Source: VRUE01 sp963704505
GTDB lineage: Bacteria; Actinomycetota; Thermoleophilia; Solirubrobacterales; 70-9
Direction: 5' to 3'
Assembly: GCA_963704505.1 (NCBI GenBank)
Contig: OY969912.1
Location: 1,550,001 to 1,614,000, forward strand
Length of the DNA stretch: 64,000 nt
This document shows positions 21,516-28,923 of this stretch, piece after piece (position 1 is the stretch's first letter; the number at the start of each line of letters is the position of its first letter). Below the pieces are notes generated by a model that ran no database searches, was not told the DNA's origin, and saw only the letters and a list, made by a program, of their open reading frames with translations. A program made the translations under genes and the position numbers.

Positions 21516-22068
21516 TCAGGTCGGCGACCAGAGCCCCCGGCTCGTCGTAGGCTTCGAGCATCGCCAGGTCCCCTTCCCAGACGCCCAGCTTGACGTCGAG
21601 CGGAACCGTCAGCTCCTCGGCGACCGCCTCGCCCTGGTCGCGATAGGCGTCGCGCAGCATCTCCAGGTTCGTCAGCTTGTCCGAGGCGTAGATCGCCAAC
21701 GCCATCGGGCCGGCTGCCTCGACCCGGCCGCGGTGCTCGCGCTTGCGCTCCTCGTAGTCGTCGATCCCTTCGTCGTCGCTGAGCACACCGACCAGATCGG
21801 CGACCGGGTCGCCCAGCGCCTCGCGGATGTCAGCGACCTCGAGCTCGGAGTCCTCGACCACGTCGTGGAGGATCGCCGCCGCGATCAGCTCGTCGGAGTC
21901 GGAGCCCTCGACCAGCTTCTCGGCGACCGCGACCGGATGGTCGATGTAGGGCCGGCCACCGCTCGCGTTGCGGATCTGACCGGCGTGCGCCCGCCCGGCG
22001 ATCTCCAGGGCGCGACGGACCAGGTCTGAGCGCACGGCGGCTGCATCGATCCCTGGCGATCCGGTCAT
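21451..22068 (-). CDS. Single-domain RelA/SpoT-type HD hydrolase (MESH1-like)
   Basis: The 205-residue protein consists only of an HD domain of the RSH class. Metal and substrate residues are at the expected spacing: His28 (HAGQIR), His44 (YIDHPVAVA), His68-Asp69 in ILHDVVEDS, and a later ASDKLTNLEML resembling the K-x-A-D-x-x-x-N motif. Synthetase, TGS and ACT domains are absent. Small proteins of this type (MESH1, small alarmone hydrolases) cleave (p)ppGpp or NADPH 3'-phosphates. Which one applies here is untested. It overlaps the DUF6328 gene tail to tail. Confidence 0.78.
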   Translation of the reverse strand: MTGSPGIDAAAVRSDLVRRALEIAGRAHAGQIRNASGGRPYIDHPVAVAEKLVEGSDSDELIAAAILHDVVEDSELEVADIREALGDPVADLVGVLSDDEGIDDYEERKREHRGRVEAAGPMALAIYASDKLTNLEMLRDAYRDQGEAVAEELTVPLDVKLGVWEGDLAMLEAYDEPGALVADLTRRLAGELEALALDRQRRAPG

Positions 22069-22101
22069 CGTCCGCGCAGGGTAGCCATCACGCTTGCTCG
22101 G

Positions 22102-22989
22102 TCAGGCCGGCGCGGCAGCCTCGGCGCGAGGCGCGCGGACGGGCAGCTCGTAGGCGCCGCCCTCGACGCCGAGCTCGAGCGCGCCCGGGGCGCCGCCGAG
22201 GGCGCTCCATCGCTCCCGGGCATCGGCGGCGTGCCGGTCGAGGCGCTCGTCGGAATGGAGCGGGTCGTGGTGGAAGAGAACGGTGCGCTCGGCGCCGGCC
22301 CGATGGGCAAAGGTGACGGCGTGGCTGAGCGCCGAGTGGCCCCAGCCGACGTGCTCGGGGTACTCGGCGTCGGAGTACTGGCCGTCGTGGATCAGCAGTG
22401 AAGCGTCGCGGGCGAGCCCGAAGCCGGAGATCCAGTCCTCGTCGAGCGAGGCGAGGTCGGCTCCGAGTGCCGGCTCGTGGTCGGGGATGTAGGCGAGCGA
22501 GCTGTCGCCGTCCTCGATCCGGTAGCCGAGGGTCGGCCCGCGGTGGGTCACCGAAGAGGCCCGGATGCGGGCCGGCCCGATCTCCCACTCGGTCTCCGGG
22601 CAATGGCGGAAGGAGACGTCGCAGGGCAGCTCGCGGACCTCGACCGGCGAGAGCGGAGCCGAGATGTAGCGGGCGATCCGGTCTCGCAGCGAGGCCTCGG
22701 GCGATGCCGGCCCCCAGATCACGATCTCGGTCTGGGCGCGGAAGGCGGGGGCGAAGAAGACGAGGCCCTGGATGTGGTCGAGGTGCAGGTGGGTGAGGAG
22801 GATGTGGAGACGGGCCGGTTCGGCGGCGAGCGCCAGGCCGAGGTTGCGGATCCCGGTGCCGGCGTCGAGCGCCAGCAAGGAGCCGTCGGAGAGGGTGACG
22901 CCGACGCACGAGGTATTTCCCCCGTAGCGGATCGTTTCCGGCCCGGGCGATGGGATCGAGCCACGGGTCCCCCAGAGCTTTACCTCCAT
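22102..22989 (-). CDS. Metallo-beta-lactamase-fold hydrolase, cyclic-phosphodiesterase-like
   Basis: The start at 22989 overlaps the stop of the PAS gene by one base (TGATG). The 295-residue protein begins with the family-specific VKLWGTRGSIPSPGP and GGNTSCV, then the zinc motif HLHLDH (His67, His69, Asp71, His72), SVTHRGPTLGYRI, and IPDHEP and LFHHDPLHSDE near the end. This is the RNase Z/PhnP-like branch of MBL hydrolases often annotated as phosphodiesterase. Coupling to a PAS sensor suggests a signalling role, which is inference only. Confidence 0.82.
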   Translation of the reverse strand: MEVKLWGTRGSIPSPGPETIRYGGNTSCVGVTLSDGSLLALDAGTGIRNLGLALAAEPARLHILLTHLHLDHIQGLVFFAPAFRAQTEIVIWGPASPEASLRDRIARYISAPLSPVEVRELPCDVSFRHCPETEWEIGPARIRASSVTHRGPTLGYRIEDGDSSLAYIPDHEPALGADLASLDEDWISGFGLARDASLLIHDGQYSDAEYPEHVGWGHSALSHAVTFAHRAGAERTVLFHHDPLHSDERLDRHAADARERWSALGGAPGALELGVEGGAYELPVRAPRAEAAAPA

Positions 22990-23405
22990 CAGCCGCCTGC
23001 CCCGTTCTGCGAGGCCCTCGGCCAGAAGACCGCGATCGCGCCCTGCGAGCCGTGCGCGGTGAGGATCGGGAAGGCGGAGACCTCGACCGCGTGACGGGCG
23101 CCGTCGGCCGAGTGGATGTCGAAATCCGCGTGGGCGGGGCGCCCGTTCCGAACCGCGATCACGAGCGGCAGCTCGTCGTAGGGAATCGGGTCGCCGGAGG
23201 CGTCGAAGGGGCCGAACAGCGAGCCCCACTCCTCCGGGCCGACGGTGCCGAGCTCCTCATAGCGCTTGCCGAGCAGCGCCCCGGCCGCCTCGTTGTAGAA
23301 GACCAAAACCCCGCCCTCGTCGACCAGGAAGGCCGGCGTGGAGAGGGCCGACATCAGGTTGCGGGCAAGGATCAGCTCGAGAGGGCGTTGCGTCACAGAT
23401 GACAC
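22989..23405 (-). CDS. Stand-alone PAS-domain protein
   Basis: The 138-residue protein is essentially one PAS domain: STPAFLVDEGGVLVFYNEAAGALLG (about residues 20-46), a middle segment around GDPIPYDELPLVIAVRNGRPAHADF, and a final strand pair ARHAVEVSAFPILTAHGSQGAIAVFW. No output domain is attached. The MBL hydrolase gene starts on its last base, so the two proteins are made together and may interact. The cofactor or ligand is unknown. Confidence 0.82.
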   Translation of the reverse strand: MSSVTQRPLELILARNLMSALSTPAFLVDEGGVLVFYNEAAGALLGKRYEELGTVGPEEWGSLFGPFDASGDPIPYDELPLVIAVRNGRPAHADFDIHSADGARHAVEVSAFPILTAHGSQGAIAVFWPRASQNGAGG

Positions 23406-23553
23406 TTTAGATAGTCGGATGCCGGGTGCCCATGGTCTGAGAAGCCGGGTACCCCAACACCCGGGATCAACAACCCTCGCCCGTCGGCCCGGGCGGCTGC
23501 GTGACTTTGCTCACATACAGGATTTACGCAGCGAGCGGGGAAATGCACCCTGA

Positions 23554-23799
23554 ATGGGACTCGACCAGTCAAAGATGGGCAGCGTCGTCGCCAAACAGAT
23601 GGAAGCGCTCGAAGCGGACTACGGCGACGACTGCGAAATCGGCGACGTCTGCACGATCGTCGAGGTGATCGGCCCGCACGGATCGCACCTACGGGTTCGC
23701 AGCAGCGACATGCGGCCGCACATCACGATCGGCCTGCTGCGCGCCTCCGAGGGAATGTTCCTCGGAGGCCTTCGTCCCGGTTCCGCCGGCGAGGAGTAG
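23554..23799 (+). CDS. Small conserved-looking protein of unknown function
   Basis: This 81-residue acidic protein (MGLDQSKMGSVVAKQMEAL...) is predicted to be soluble, with a helical N-terminus and a beta-rich middle (EIGDVCTIVEVIGPHGSHLRVRSSDMRPHITIGLL). I do not recognise the family. GGGGAAA lies 12 nt upstream of the ATG, only a fair ribosome site. It is isolated, between a divergent PAS gene and a convergent lipoprotein gene whose stop is 5 nt away. Codon use is like its neighbours, which supports it being real. Confidence 0.6.
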   Translation: MGLDQSKMGSVVAKQMEALEADYGDDCEIGDVCTIVEVIGPHGSHLRVRSSDMRPHITIGLLRASEGMFLGGLRPGSAGEE

Positions 23800-23804
23800 T
23801 CGGC

Positions 23805-24341
23805 TCAGTCCTCCGGCTCCTCGCCGTTGGCCTTCAGCGCGTACCACTCGGCGCCGAACTGCGAGAAATCGTTGCCGTTGGCTTCGCCGGGCTTCTTGTC
23901 GCCCAGGTACGTGTAGAGGGGGTGGCCGGCGTAGGTGACCTGGGTGGTCCCGTCTTTGCGCTTGGTCGTCCCCAGCTTCGAGGCCGTCGCCCCTTCGCCG
24001 GCCTGCGGGGCGGCGCCGGTCGTCAGCGGCGGCCAGACCTTCGCGCAGCCGCCGTAGCAATTGGAGGTCGTGCCCTTGTCGGCGTGGAAGTCGTAGAGGG
24101 TGAAGCCCTTGGGGTCGACGATGATCGGGCCCAGCTTCGGTGTCGAGGCGACCGAGACGACCGCCGCTCCGGTCGCTTCCGGGCTCGCCGTCGTCGTCGC
24201 TTCGGAGGTCGAGGAGGGATTGGCGCCGTAGCCGTAGCCACTCCCTCCGGTCCCGGTGCTGTCTCCGCTGCTGCCACAGCCGGCGGCGAATAGGGCCAGC
24301 GCCACAAGGGGCAGGCCGATCGCGATCGCTGGTTTCCTCAT
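23805..24341 (-). CDS. Lipoprotein with two COG4315-type repeats
   Basis: An AGGAGGTAA ribosome site fixes the start at 24341, which overlaps the anti-sigma stop (ATGA). The 178-residue product has a lipobox (LFAAGCGSS), a Gly/Ser/Thr-rich linker, then two copies of the 'secreted repeat of unknown function': KGFTLYDFHADKG...CYGGCAKVWPPL and GHPLYTYLGDKKPGE...GNDFSQFGAEWYAL. Such lipoproteins are widespread in actinobacteria, with unknown function. Being last in a sigma/anti-sigma operon, it may be the regulon's effector or sensor. Confidence 0.85.
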   Translation of the reverse strand: MRKPAIAIGLPLVALALFAAGCGSSGDSTGTGGSGYGYGANPSSTSEATTTASPEATGAAVVSVASTPKLGPIIVDPKGFTLYDFHADKGTTSNCYGGCAKVWPPLTTGAAPQAGEGATASKLGTTKRKDGTTQVTYAGHPLYTYLGDKKPGEANGNDFSQFGAEWYALKANGEEPED

Positions 24342-25027
24342 TGCCTTACCTCCTGGGTTGGTTGCTGCGAGCTGCCGCCGACGGCGGCGACGAAAGTGCG
24401 GTCTCCGACTTTGATCTCCATCGAGCCGGTCTCCGAGAGATCGAGCGCCGAGCTGAGGACCGGGTAGCTGCCCTCGCGCCACCGGTAGCGGAAGGACCCG
24501 GCGGAGAGCCGCTGGCCCTTGTGGCTGCGCAGGTAGACCTGGCAGAGAGTCCCGGAGGAAACGCCCTTCACGTACATGTGGATTTCCGTCCCGAAGGCAT
24601 TCGGGATCAGCTTCGCCGAGATCTGCTCTCCCTTCGGCAGCGAGGCGAAGGTGACGTGGCGCTCGGGGCCGCTCGATCCCCCGCCCGGGAGGACGAGGAG
24701 GACGAGCGCGACCGCCGCGGCGGCGGCGGCGCCGCCGAAGACCAGGCCGCGGCGCACACGCCGTCGGCGCTGGGCGAGGCGCTCGCGCCCGATCGTCGCC
24801 GCCACCCGGGCGGCGAGCGTCGCCGGTGGGGTGGGGGAGGTGTCGAAGCGGGCCGGGTCGGCGAGCGACATCGGCCGCACGAGGGCGCTCAGTTCATCGA
24901 GCTCGGCCCGGCACTCGGCGCAGCCCTCGAGGTGGGCGCCGAGAGCGGTCCTCTCGTCCGCCGGCAGCTGGTCGAGCGCGTAGGCGCCGAGACTCTCCCG
25001 CCATTCGCGGCAGCTGTCAGTCTTCAT
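24338..25027 (-). CDS. Membrane anti-sigma factor with zinc-finger domain
   Basis: The 229-residue protein has an N-terminal zf-HC2 anti-sigma domain (Cys6, His32, Cys36, Cys39 in AHLEGCAECRAEL), a basic stretch, one transmembrane helix (about residues 94-113) and an outer domain of about 110 residues of the RskA C-terminal kind (HMYVKGVSSGTLCQVYL...). It would hold the ECF sigma factor encoded just upstream at the membrane until a signal releases it. It overlaps the sigma gene by 11 nt and the lipoprotein gene by 4 nt, which argues for coupled stoichiometry. Confidence 0.9.
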   Translation of the reverse strand: MKTDSCREWRESLGAYALDQLPADERTALGAHLEGCAECRAELDELSALVRPMSLADPARFDTSPTPPATLAARVAATIGRERLAQRRRRVRRGLVFGGAAAAAAVALVLLVLPGGGSSGPERHVTFASLPKGEQISAKLIPNAFGTEIHMYVKGVSSGTLCQVYLRSHKGQRLSAGSFRYRWREGSYPVLSSALDLSETGSMEIKVGDRTFVAAVGGSSQQPTQEVRQ

Positions 25028-25526
25028 AGCCGATCTCCTCGAGCGCGATTCGCAGCGCCCGCAGCGCGTAGTAGACGCGACTCTTCACGGTTCCCACGGG
25101 TATACCCAGTTCCGAGGCGACCTCCGCGTAGGGGCGGGCGCGGTAGTAGGTCTCGACCAGGATCCGCCGGTGCTGGTCGCCCATCCTGCGCATCGCCTCC
25201 TCGACCTGCCAGGCGAGGAGCTTGTCCTCGATCGGTTCGACCGACGGCTCGGCCTCGCCCTCGGCGACCGTGGGGCGCACCGCCCTGGCCCGCCCGAGGT
25301 CGATGACCACGTTGCGGAGGATCGCGAACAGCCAGGTGCGGAGACTGCCGATCTCCGGGTCGAAGCGCTTTCCCGCCCGCCAGGCCCGGAGGAAGGTCTC
25401 CTGGACGGCCTCTTCGGCCAGCCCCGCGTCGCCCAGCGAGCGCATCGCGAAGCCGTAGAGCTCGCCCGCGTGGGCCGCGTAGGCCTCGCGGACGTCCCGC
25501 TCTCGAATTAGTGCTCCAGCCGGCAT
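25017..25526 (-). CDS. ECF-type RNA polymerase sigma factor
   Basis: The 169-residue protein has region 2 (YGFAMRSLGDAGLAEEAVQETFLRAWRAGKRFDPEIGSLRTWLFAILRNVVIDLGR; quoted motifs: EEAVQETFLRAW, GSLRTWLFAILRN) and region 4 (MGDQHRRILVETYYRARPYAEVASELGIPVGTVKSRVYYALRALR; helix-turn-helix ASELGIPVGTVKSRV). It lacks regions 1 and 3, as ECF factors do. It heads the operon with its anti-sigma factor and a lipoprotein; the set resembles SigK/RskA-type modules. The stimulus is unknown. Confidence 0.93.
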   Translation of the reverse strand: MPAGALIRERDVREAYAAHAGELYGFAMRSLGDAGLAEEAVQETFLRAWRAGKRFDPEIGSLRTWLFAILRNVVIDLGRARAVRPTVAEGEAEPSVEPIEDKLLAWQVEEAMRRMGDQHRRILVETYYRARPYAEVASELGIPVGTVKSRVYYALRALRIALEEIGYED

Positions 25527-25571
25527 ACGCCTCGATGTACGCGACGCACGCCGACCGGGTTCACGCCATCG

Positions 25572-25718
25572 CTACTCGAGTTTGCCGATCTTGAAGATTT
25601 TCGTGCCGCAATCCGGGCAGAATCCCTGAATCGCGGGGCGACCGTTTTTCATGGTCACCTGTTTGGCGTCCTTGATCTCGACCTTCTTGCGCTCTTTGAC
25701 GCAGTAACCCTCGGGCAT
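25572..25718 (-). CDS. DUF5679-type small zinc-ribbon protein
   Basis: The 48-residue protein starts at ATG 25718, with AAAGGAGAG 9 nt upstream; a longer GTG-started frame lacks a ribosome site. Cys6, Cys34 and Cys37 (GYCVKERKKVEI...GFCPDCGTKIFKIG) form a zinc-ribbon-like pattern typical of DUF5679, small proteins common in actinobacteria and Chloroflexi. The function is unknown. The central KDAKQVTMKNGRPAI is well conserved in that family as I remember it. Confidence 0.8.
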   Translation of the reverse strand: MPEGYCVKERKKVEIKDAKQVTMKNGRPAIQGFCPDCGTKIFKIGKLE

Positions 25719-25848
25719 CGGGGCTCTCCTTTCGTTGCCTGTTACAGGCACGCATCGCGATCCCTCGCGAGTTGGATTGCGCCGAATGTAACGGAGAACG
25801 GGGACGAAGCGCACAAACTACGTGCGGAACAACACAAATCGCTGGGGG

Positions 25849-26202
25849 CTATTCAGTTTCCGGTTTTTCGCCGGGCGGTTTCGCTTCTTCGGCTTCGTCG
25901 GCCGCGCCCGAGCCGCCCGTATCGCTCGCTTCGCTGCGGAGGCGCTCGACTTCCAGCTCGAGCTGGGCGACTTTCGATTCGAGGCCGGAATTCGCCGTTG
26001 TCGAGCCCAGCGAGCCGATCTGTTCTTCGAGGACCTGGATTTCGTCGGCGCTGACGCCTTCGCTGTCGGCTTCGAGCGCGAGATAGATCCCGGCGCCCGC
26101 GCCGCCGATCGCGATCGCGACCAGGACGAGGACGACCCTCGTGCGCACGCGGAGCTTGCGCTCGACCTCCCCTATCCATGCCCGCAGGCCGTCCAGCGAC
26201 AT
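25849..26202 (-). CDS. Small membrane protein with coiled coil and acidic tail
   Basis: This 117-residue protein has a short cytoplasmic part (LRAWIGEVERKLRVRTR), one transmembrane helix (about residues 22-42), a heptad-patterned coiled coil (about 50-92: IQVLEEQIGSL...LESKVAQLELEVERLRSE) and an acidic Pro/Glu tail. I do not recognise a named family. It could organise envelope proteins, which is speculation. It is divergent from the thiolase gene. Confidence 0.6.
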   Translation of the reverse strand: MSLDGLRAWIGEVERKLRVRTRVVLVLVAIAIGGAGAGIYLALEADSEGVSADEIQVLEEQIGSLGSTTANSGLESKVAQLELEVERLRSEASDTGGSGAADEAEEAKPPGEKPETE

Positions 26203-26270
26203 CGCCGTTACGTTAATCCACTACCCTGCGGCCCGCACTACGCCCCCGAGCTTCCAAGGAGATTCCCAGC

Positions 26271-27431
26271 ATGCCCGATGCAGTCATCGTCGACACCCTT
26301 CGCACGCCCATCGGCCGCGCCTTCAAAGGCTCGCTGGCCCAGCTTCGCCCCGACGAGATGGGGGCCTACGTCGTCGACCAGCTGCTCGAGCGCAACCCGG
26401 AGGTCGACCCGGCGCAGATCGAGGACCTGATCTGCGGCTGCGGAATGCCGCAGGGCCTGCAGGCCTTCAACATCGGCCGCATCATCTCGCTTCTCTCCGA
26501 GAAGCTGCCGCAGACGGTCAACGGCGTCACCGTCGCCCGCTACTGCTCGTCGAGCCTCGACGCGATCCGCCAGGCCGGCAACGCGGTCCAGGCGGGGCAG
26601 GGCGACATCTACCTCGCCGCCGGGGTCGAGTGGGTCAGCCGCTACAACGAGCGCACCGAGCCGGCCGGCGCCGCCGACCAGAACGAGAACCTGCAGGGCA
26701 ACGACGGCCAGCCGAATGCCTACATCGAAATGGGCCTGACCGCGGTCAACGTCGCCAACAAGTACGAGGTCAGCCGCGCCGACATGGACAAGTACGCGCA
26801 GCGCTCCCAGGAACTCGCCGTGCAGTCGCAGGAGGACGGCTTCTTCGACCGCGAGATCGTCCCGGTGACGCTCCCCGACGGCACCGAGGTCGCCAAGGAC
26901 GACGGCCCCCGCGCCTCCTCGACCCTCGAGAAGCTGAGCGAACTGCCCGAGGCGTTCGGCGGCGGTGGAGTGACCGCCGGGAACTCCTGCCCGCTCAACG
27001 ACGGCGCCGCCGCGGTGCTGGTGATGAGCGACACCAAGGCCAAGGAGCTGGGGCTGACCCCGCGCGCCAAGATCGTCACCGCCGCCACCTGGGGCAACGA
27101 GCCCGAGTACATGGGCGTCGCCCCGATCGGCGCGATCAAGAAGGCCCTTGACCGGGCCGGGATGACGATCGACGACGTCGGCGCGGTCGAGCTCAACGAG
27201 GCCTTCGCCGCCCAGGTGATCCCGATCATGGACGAGTGCGACATCCCGCTCGAGAAGATGAACACCCACGGCGGGGCGATCGCCCTCGGCCACCCGTTCG
27301 GCATGACCGGCGCGCGGATCATGGGCACCCTGCTGAACGTCCTGGAGACGGACGACCACCAGGTCGGCCTCGAGACCATGTGCGTCGCCGGCGGGCAGGG
27401 CAACGCGATGATCGTCGAACGTCTCAACTGA
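26271..27431 (+). CDS. Acetyl-CoA acyltransferase (thiolase)
   Basis: The 386-residue enzyme has the thiolase nucleophile Cys92 (ARYCSSSLDAI), the GGAIALGHPFGMTGAR motif with His341, and the second catalytic Cys371 in MCVAGGQGNA. NEAFA (ELNEAFAAQVI) is also present. It thus performs thiolytic cleavage of 3-ketoacyl-CoA or the reverse condensation. AAGGAGA precedes the ATG. The closest pathway is fatty-acid beta-oxidation (FadA-like), in keeping with the crotonase and thioesterase downstream, although a biosynthetic role is possible. Confidence 0.94.
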   Translation: MPDAVIVDTLRTPIGRAFKGSLAQLRPDEMGAYVVDQLLERNPEVDPAQIEDLICGCGMPQGLQAFNIGRIISLLSEKLPQTVNGVTVARYCSSSLDAIRQAGNAVQAGQGDIYLAAGVEWVSRYNERTEPAGAADQNENLQGNDGQPNAYIEMGLTAVNVANKYEVSRADMDKYAQRSQELAVQSQEDGFFDREIVPVTLPDGTEVAKDDGPRASSTLEKLSELPEAFGGGGVTAGNSCPLNDGAAAVLVMSDTKAKELGLTPRAKIVTAATWGNEPEYMGVAPIGAIKKALDRAGMTIDDVGAVELNEAFAAQVIPIMDECDIPLEKMNTHGGAIALGHPFGMTGARIMGTLLNVLETDDHQVGLETMCVAGGQGNAMIVERLN

Positions 27432-27520
27432 TCTGACGCGGCGCATATCGGCGTCCTCGGTCGCTTGCGTGCTGGCGCACGCGGCGCTTCCGGCGTCCTT
27501 GATCTGCTCGGTCAGATCAG
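27428..27520. repeat. Long-range inverted repeat between thiolase and crotonase genes
   Basis: CTGATCTGAC (27428-27437) and GTCAGATCAG (27511-27520) are perfect 10-bp inverted arms 73 nt apart. Between them a central GCGTGC/GCACGC hairpin is flanked by two similar CGGCGTCCT segments, so the whole can fold as one extended stem-loop. The left arm overlaps the thiolase stop codon. It may terminate transcription or be a copy of a dispersed palindromic element. Confidence 0.6.
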
Positions 27521-27558
27521 CCGAGACGAAATAGGGTCGGCAAATCGACCTTCAAACA

Positions 27559-28461
27559 TTGACCTACGAGACTGGCGATCGGGTCGCCCGAATCACGCTG
27601 AACCGGCCGGAGCGCGGGAACGGAATCACTCCGCGGATGCCGGTCGAGCTCGGCGATTGCGTCGAGCGGGCCAATCTCGACCCCGAGGTCCACGTGATCG
27701 CCCTGGCCGGCAACGGCACCGGCTTTTGCGGCGGCTATGACCTGGTCGCCTCGGCCGAGGGCGACATGAGCGGCCTCGGCGACGGGCCCGCGCCGCCGCC
27801 CGGGTCGCCGCTGGACCCGGCGGTGATCGGCGCCAATCACGTCCCGGACACGAACTGGGACCCGGTCACCGACTACCAATTCATGTCGCGCAACGTGCGC
27901 GGCTTCATGAGCCTCTTCCACTCCGAGAAGCCCGTGCTCTGCAAGGTCCACGGCTATTGCGTCGCGGGCGGGACCGACATGGCGCTCTGCTCGGACCTGC
28001 TGGTGATCGCCGACGACGCCAAGATCGGTTATCCGCCGGCACGGGTCTGGGGCTCGCCGACGACGGCGCTCTGGGCGGCCCGGATCGGCGCGATGCGGGC
28101 GAAGCGGTTGCTGTTGACCGGCGATTCGCTGACCGGCGCGCAGGCGGTCGAGTGGGGCCTGGCGACCGAGTCGGCCCCACCGGCGGACCTGGACGCCCAC
28201 TTCGAGTCGCTGCTCGGCCGGGTGGCTCGCCTGCCGATCAACCAGCTGGTGATGATGAAGCTGCTCTGCAACCAGAGCATCCAGGCCCAGGGCCTTCACC
28301 AGGCCCAGGTGCTCGGCACCTTCTTCGACGGCATTGCCCGCCACACCGAGGAGGGCCACGGCTTCGTCCGCCGCGCCGCCGAGGACGGTTTCAGGGAGGC
28401 GGTTCGGGACCGCGACGAGCCATTCGGCGACCACGGCCTCGACGGCTTCGGCGTCGAATAG
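27559..28461 (+). CDS. Crotonase-superfamily protein lacking the enoyl-CoA hydratase glutamates
   Basis: The TTG start at 27559 has a poor ribosome site, but the frame begins properly for the family (RVARITLNRPERGNGI). The 300-residue protein has the CoA-binding and oxyanion-hole motifs of crotonases (GNGTGFCGGYDL; HGYCVAGGTDMALCSDLLVIA). At the two positions that are catalytic Glu in enoyl-CoA hydratase it has Asp (GGTDMA) and Pro (GYPPARVWG). An inserted loop of about 40 residues (SAEGDMSGLGDGP...PDTNWDPV) precedes the active site. Reaction unknown; simple hydratase activity is doubtful. Confidence 0.8.
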   Translation: MTYETGDRVARITLNRPERGNGITPRMPVELGDCVERANLDPEVHVIALAGNGTGFCGGYDLVASAEGDMSGLGDGPAPPPGSPLDPAVIGANHVPDTNWDPVTDYQFMSRNVRGFMSLFHSEKPVLCKVHGYCVAGGTDMALCSDLLVIADDAKIGYPPARVWGSPTTALWAARIGAMRAKRLLLTGDSLTGAQAVEWGLATESAPPADLDAHFESLLGRVARLPINQLVMMKLLCNQSIQAQGLHQAQVLGTFFDGIARHTEEGHGFVRRAAEDGFREAVRDRDEPFGDHGLDGFGVE

Positions 28462-28473
28462 GGTGCGCCGGAA

Positions 28474-28923
28474 ATGAGCGACGACCAGCATCCGTCGACC
28501 GAGATCACGGTCGATTCGGCCAAGCAGTTCCTGCCCGGCAGCTTCCCTGGCGACCTCCAGATCGAGCCACTCGAGATCGAGGACACCCACTCGCGCGGCC
28601 GGATCGTTGTCGAAGGCCGCCATCTCCATCCGGGTGGCTTCGTCCACGGTGGTGTCTGGACGGCGCTCGGCGACACCGTCGCCGCCTGGGCGACATTCAA
28701 GGCGATCCCCGCCGGCCACAACTTCACCACGATCGAGCTCAAGCTCAACGTCTTCGCCGCCGGCCTCGACGGCGACGAGATCGTCGCGGTCGGCGAGGTC
28801 CTGCACGCGGGCAAGAGCACGGTCGTGGTCGAGGTTCGGATCGAGCGGATCCGCGGTGGCGAGAAACGCCTCGCCGCCAACCTGATCGTCACCCAGTTCG
28901 TGCTGCCGCCCAAAGACGGCTAG
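28474..28923 (+). CDS. PaaI-type hotdog-fold thioesterase
   Basis: The 149-residue protein has the hotdog acyl-CoA thioesterase pattern: HLHPGGFVHGGVWTALGDTVAAWATF (about residues 50-75, with the helix-start Gly and catalytic Asp) followed by TTIELKLNVFAAGLDGDEIVAVGEVLHAGKSTVVVEVRI; only these motifs support the call. It starts 12 nt after the crotonase stop and shares its operon. Such enzymes remove CoA from stalled or aromatic acyl-CoAs. Its last 4 nt overlap the stop of the opposite-strand GCS2 gene. Confidence 0.87.
   Translation: MSDDQHPSTEITVDSAKQFLPGSFPGDLQIEPLEIEDTHSRGRIVVEGRHLHPGGFVHGGVWTALGDTVAAWATFKAIPAGHNFTTIELKLNVFAAGLDGDEIVAVGEVLHAGKSTVVVEVRIERIRGGEKRLAANLIVTQFVLPPKDG

Noticed and set aside
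25572..25814. 80-residue version of the DUF5679 protein
   Set aside because: The added 32 residues lack a ribosome site and family similarity, whereas ATG 25718 has AAAGGAGAG.
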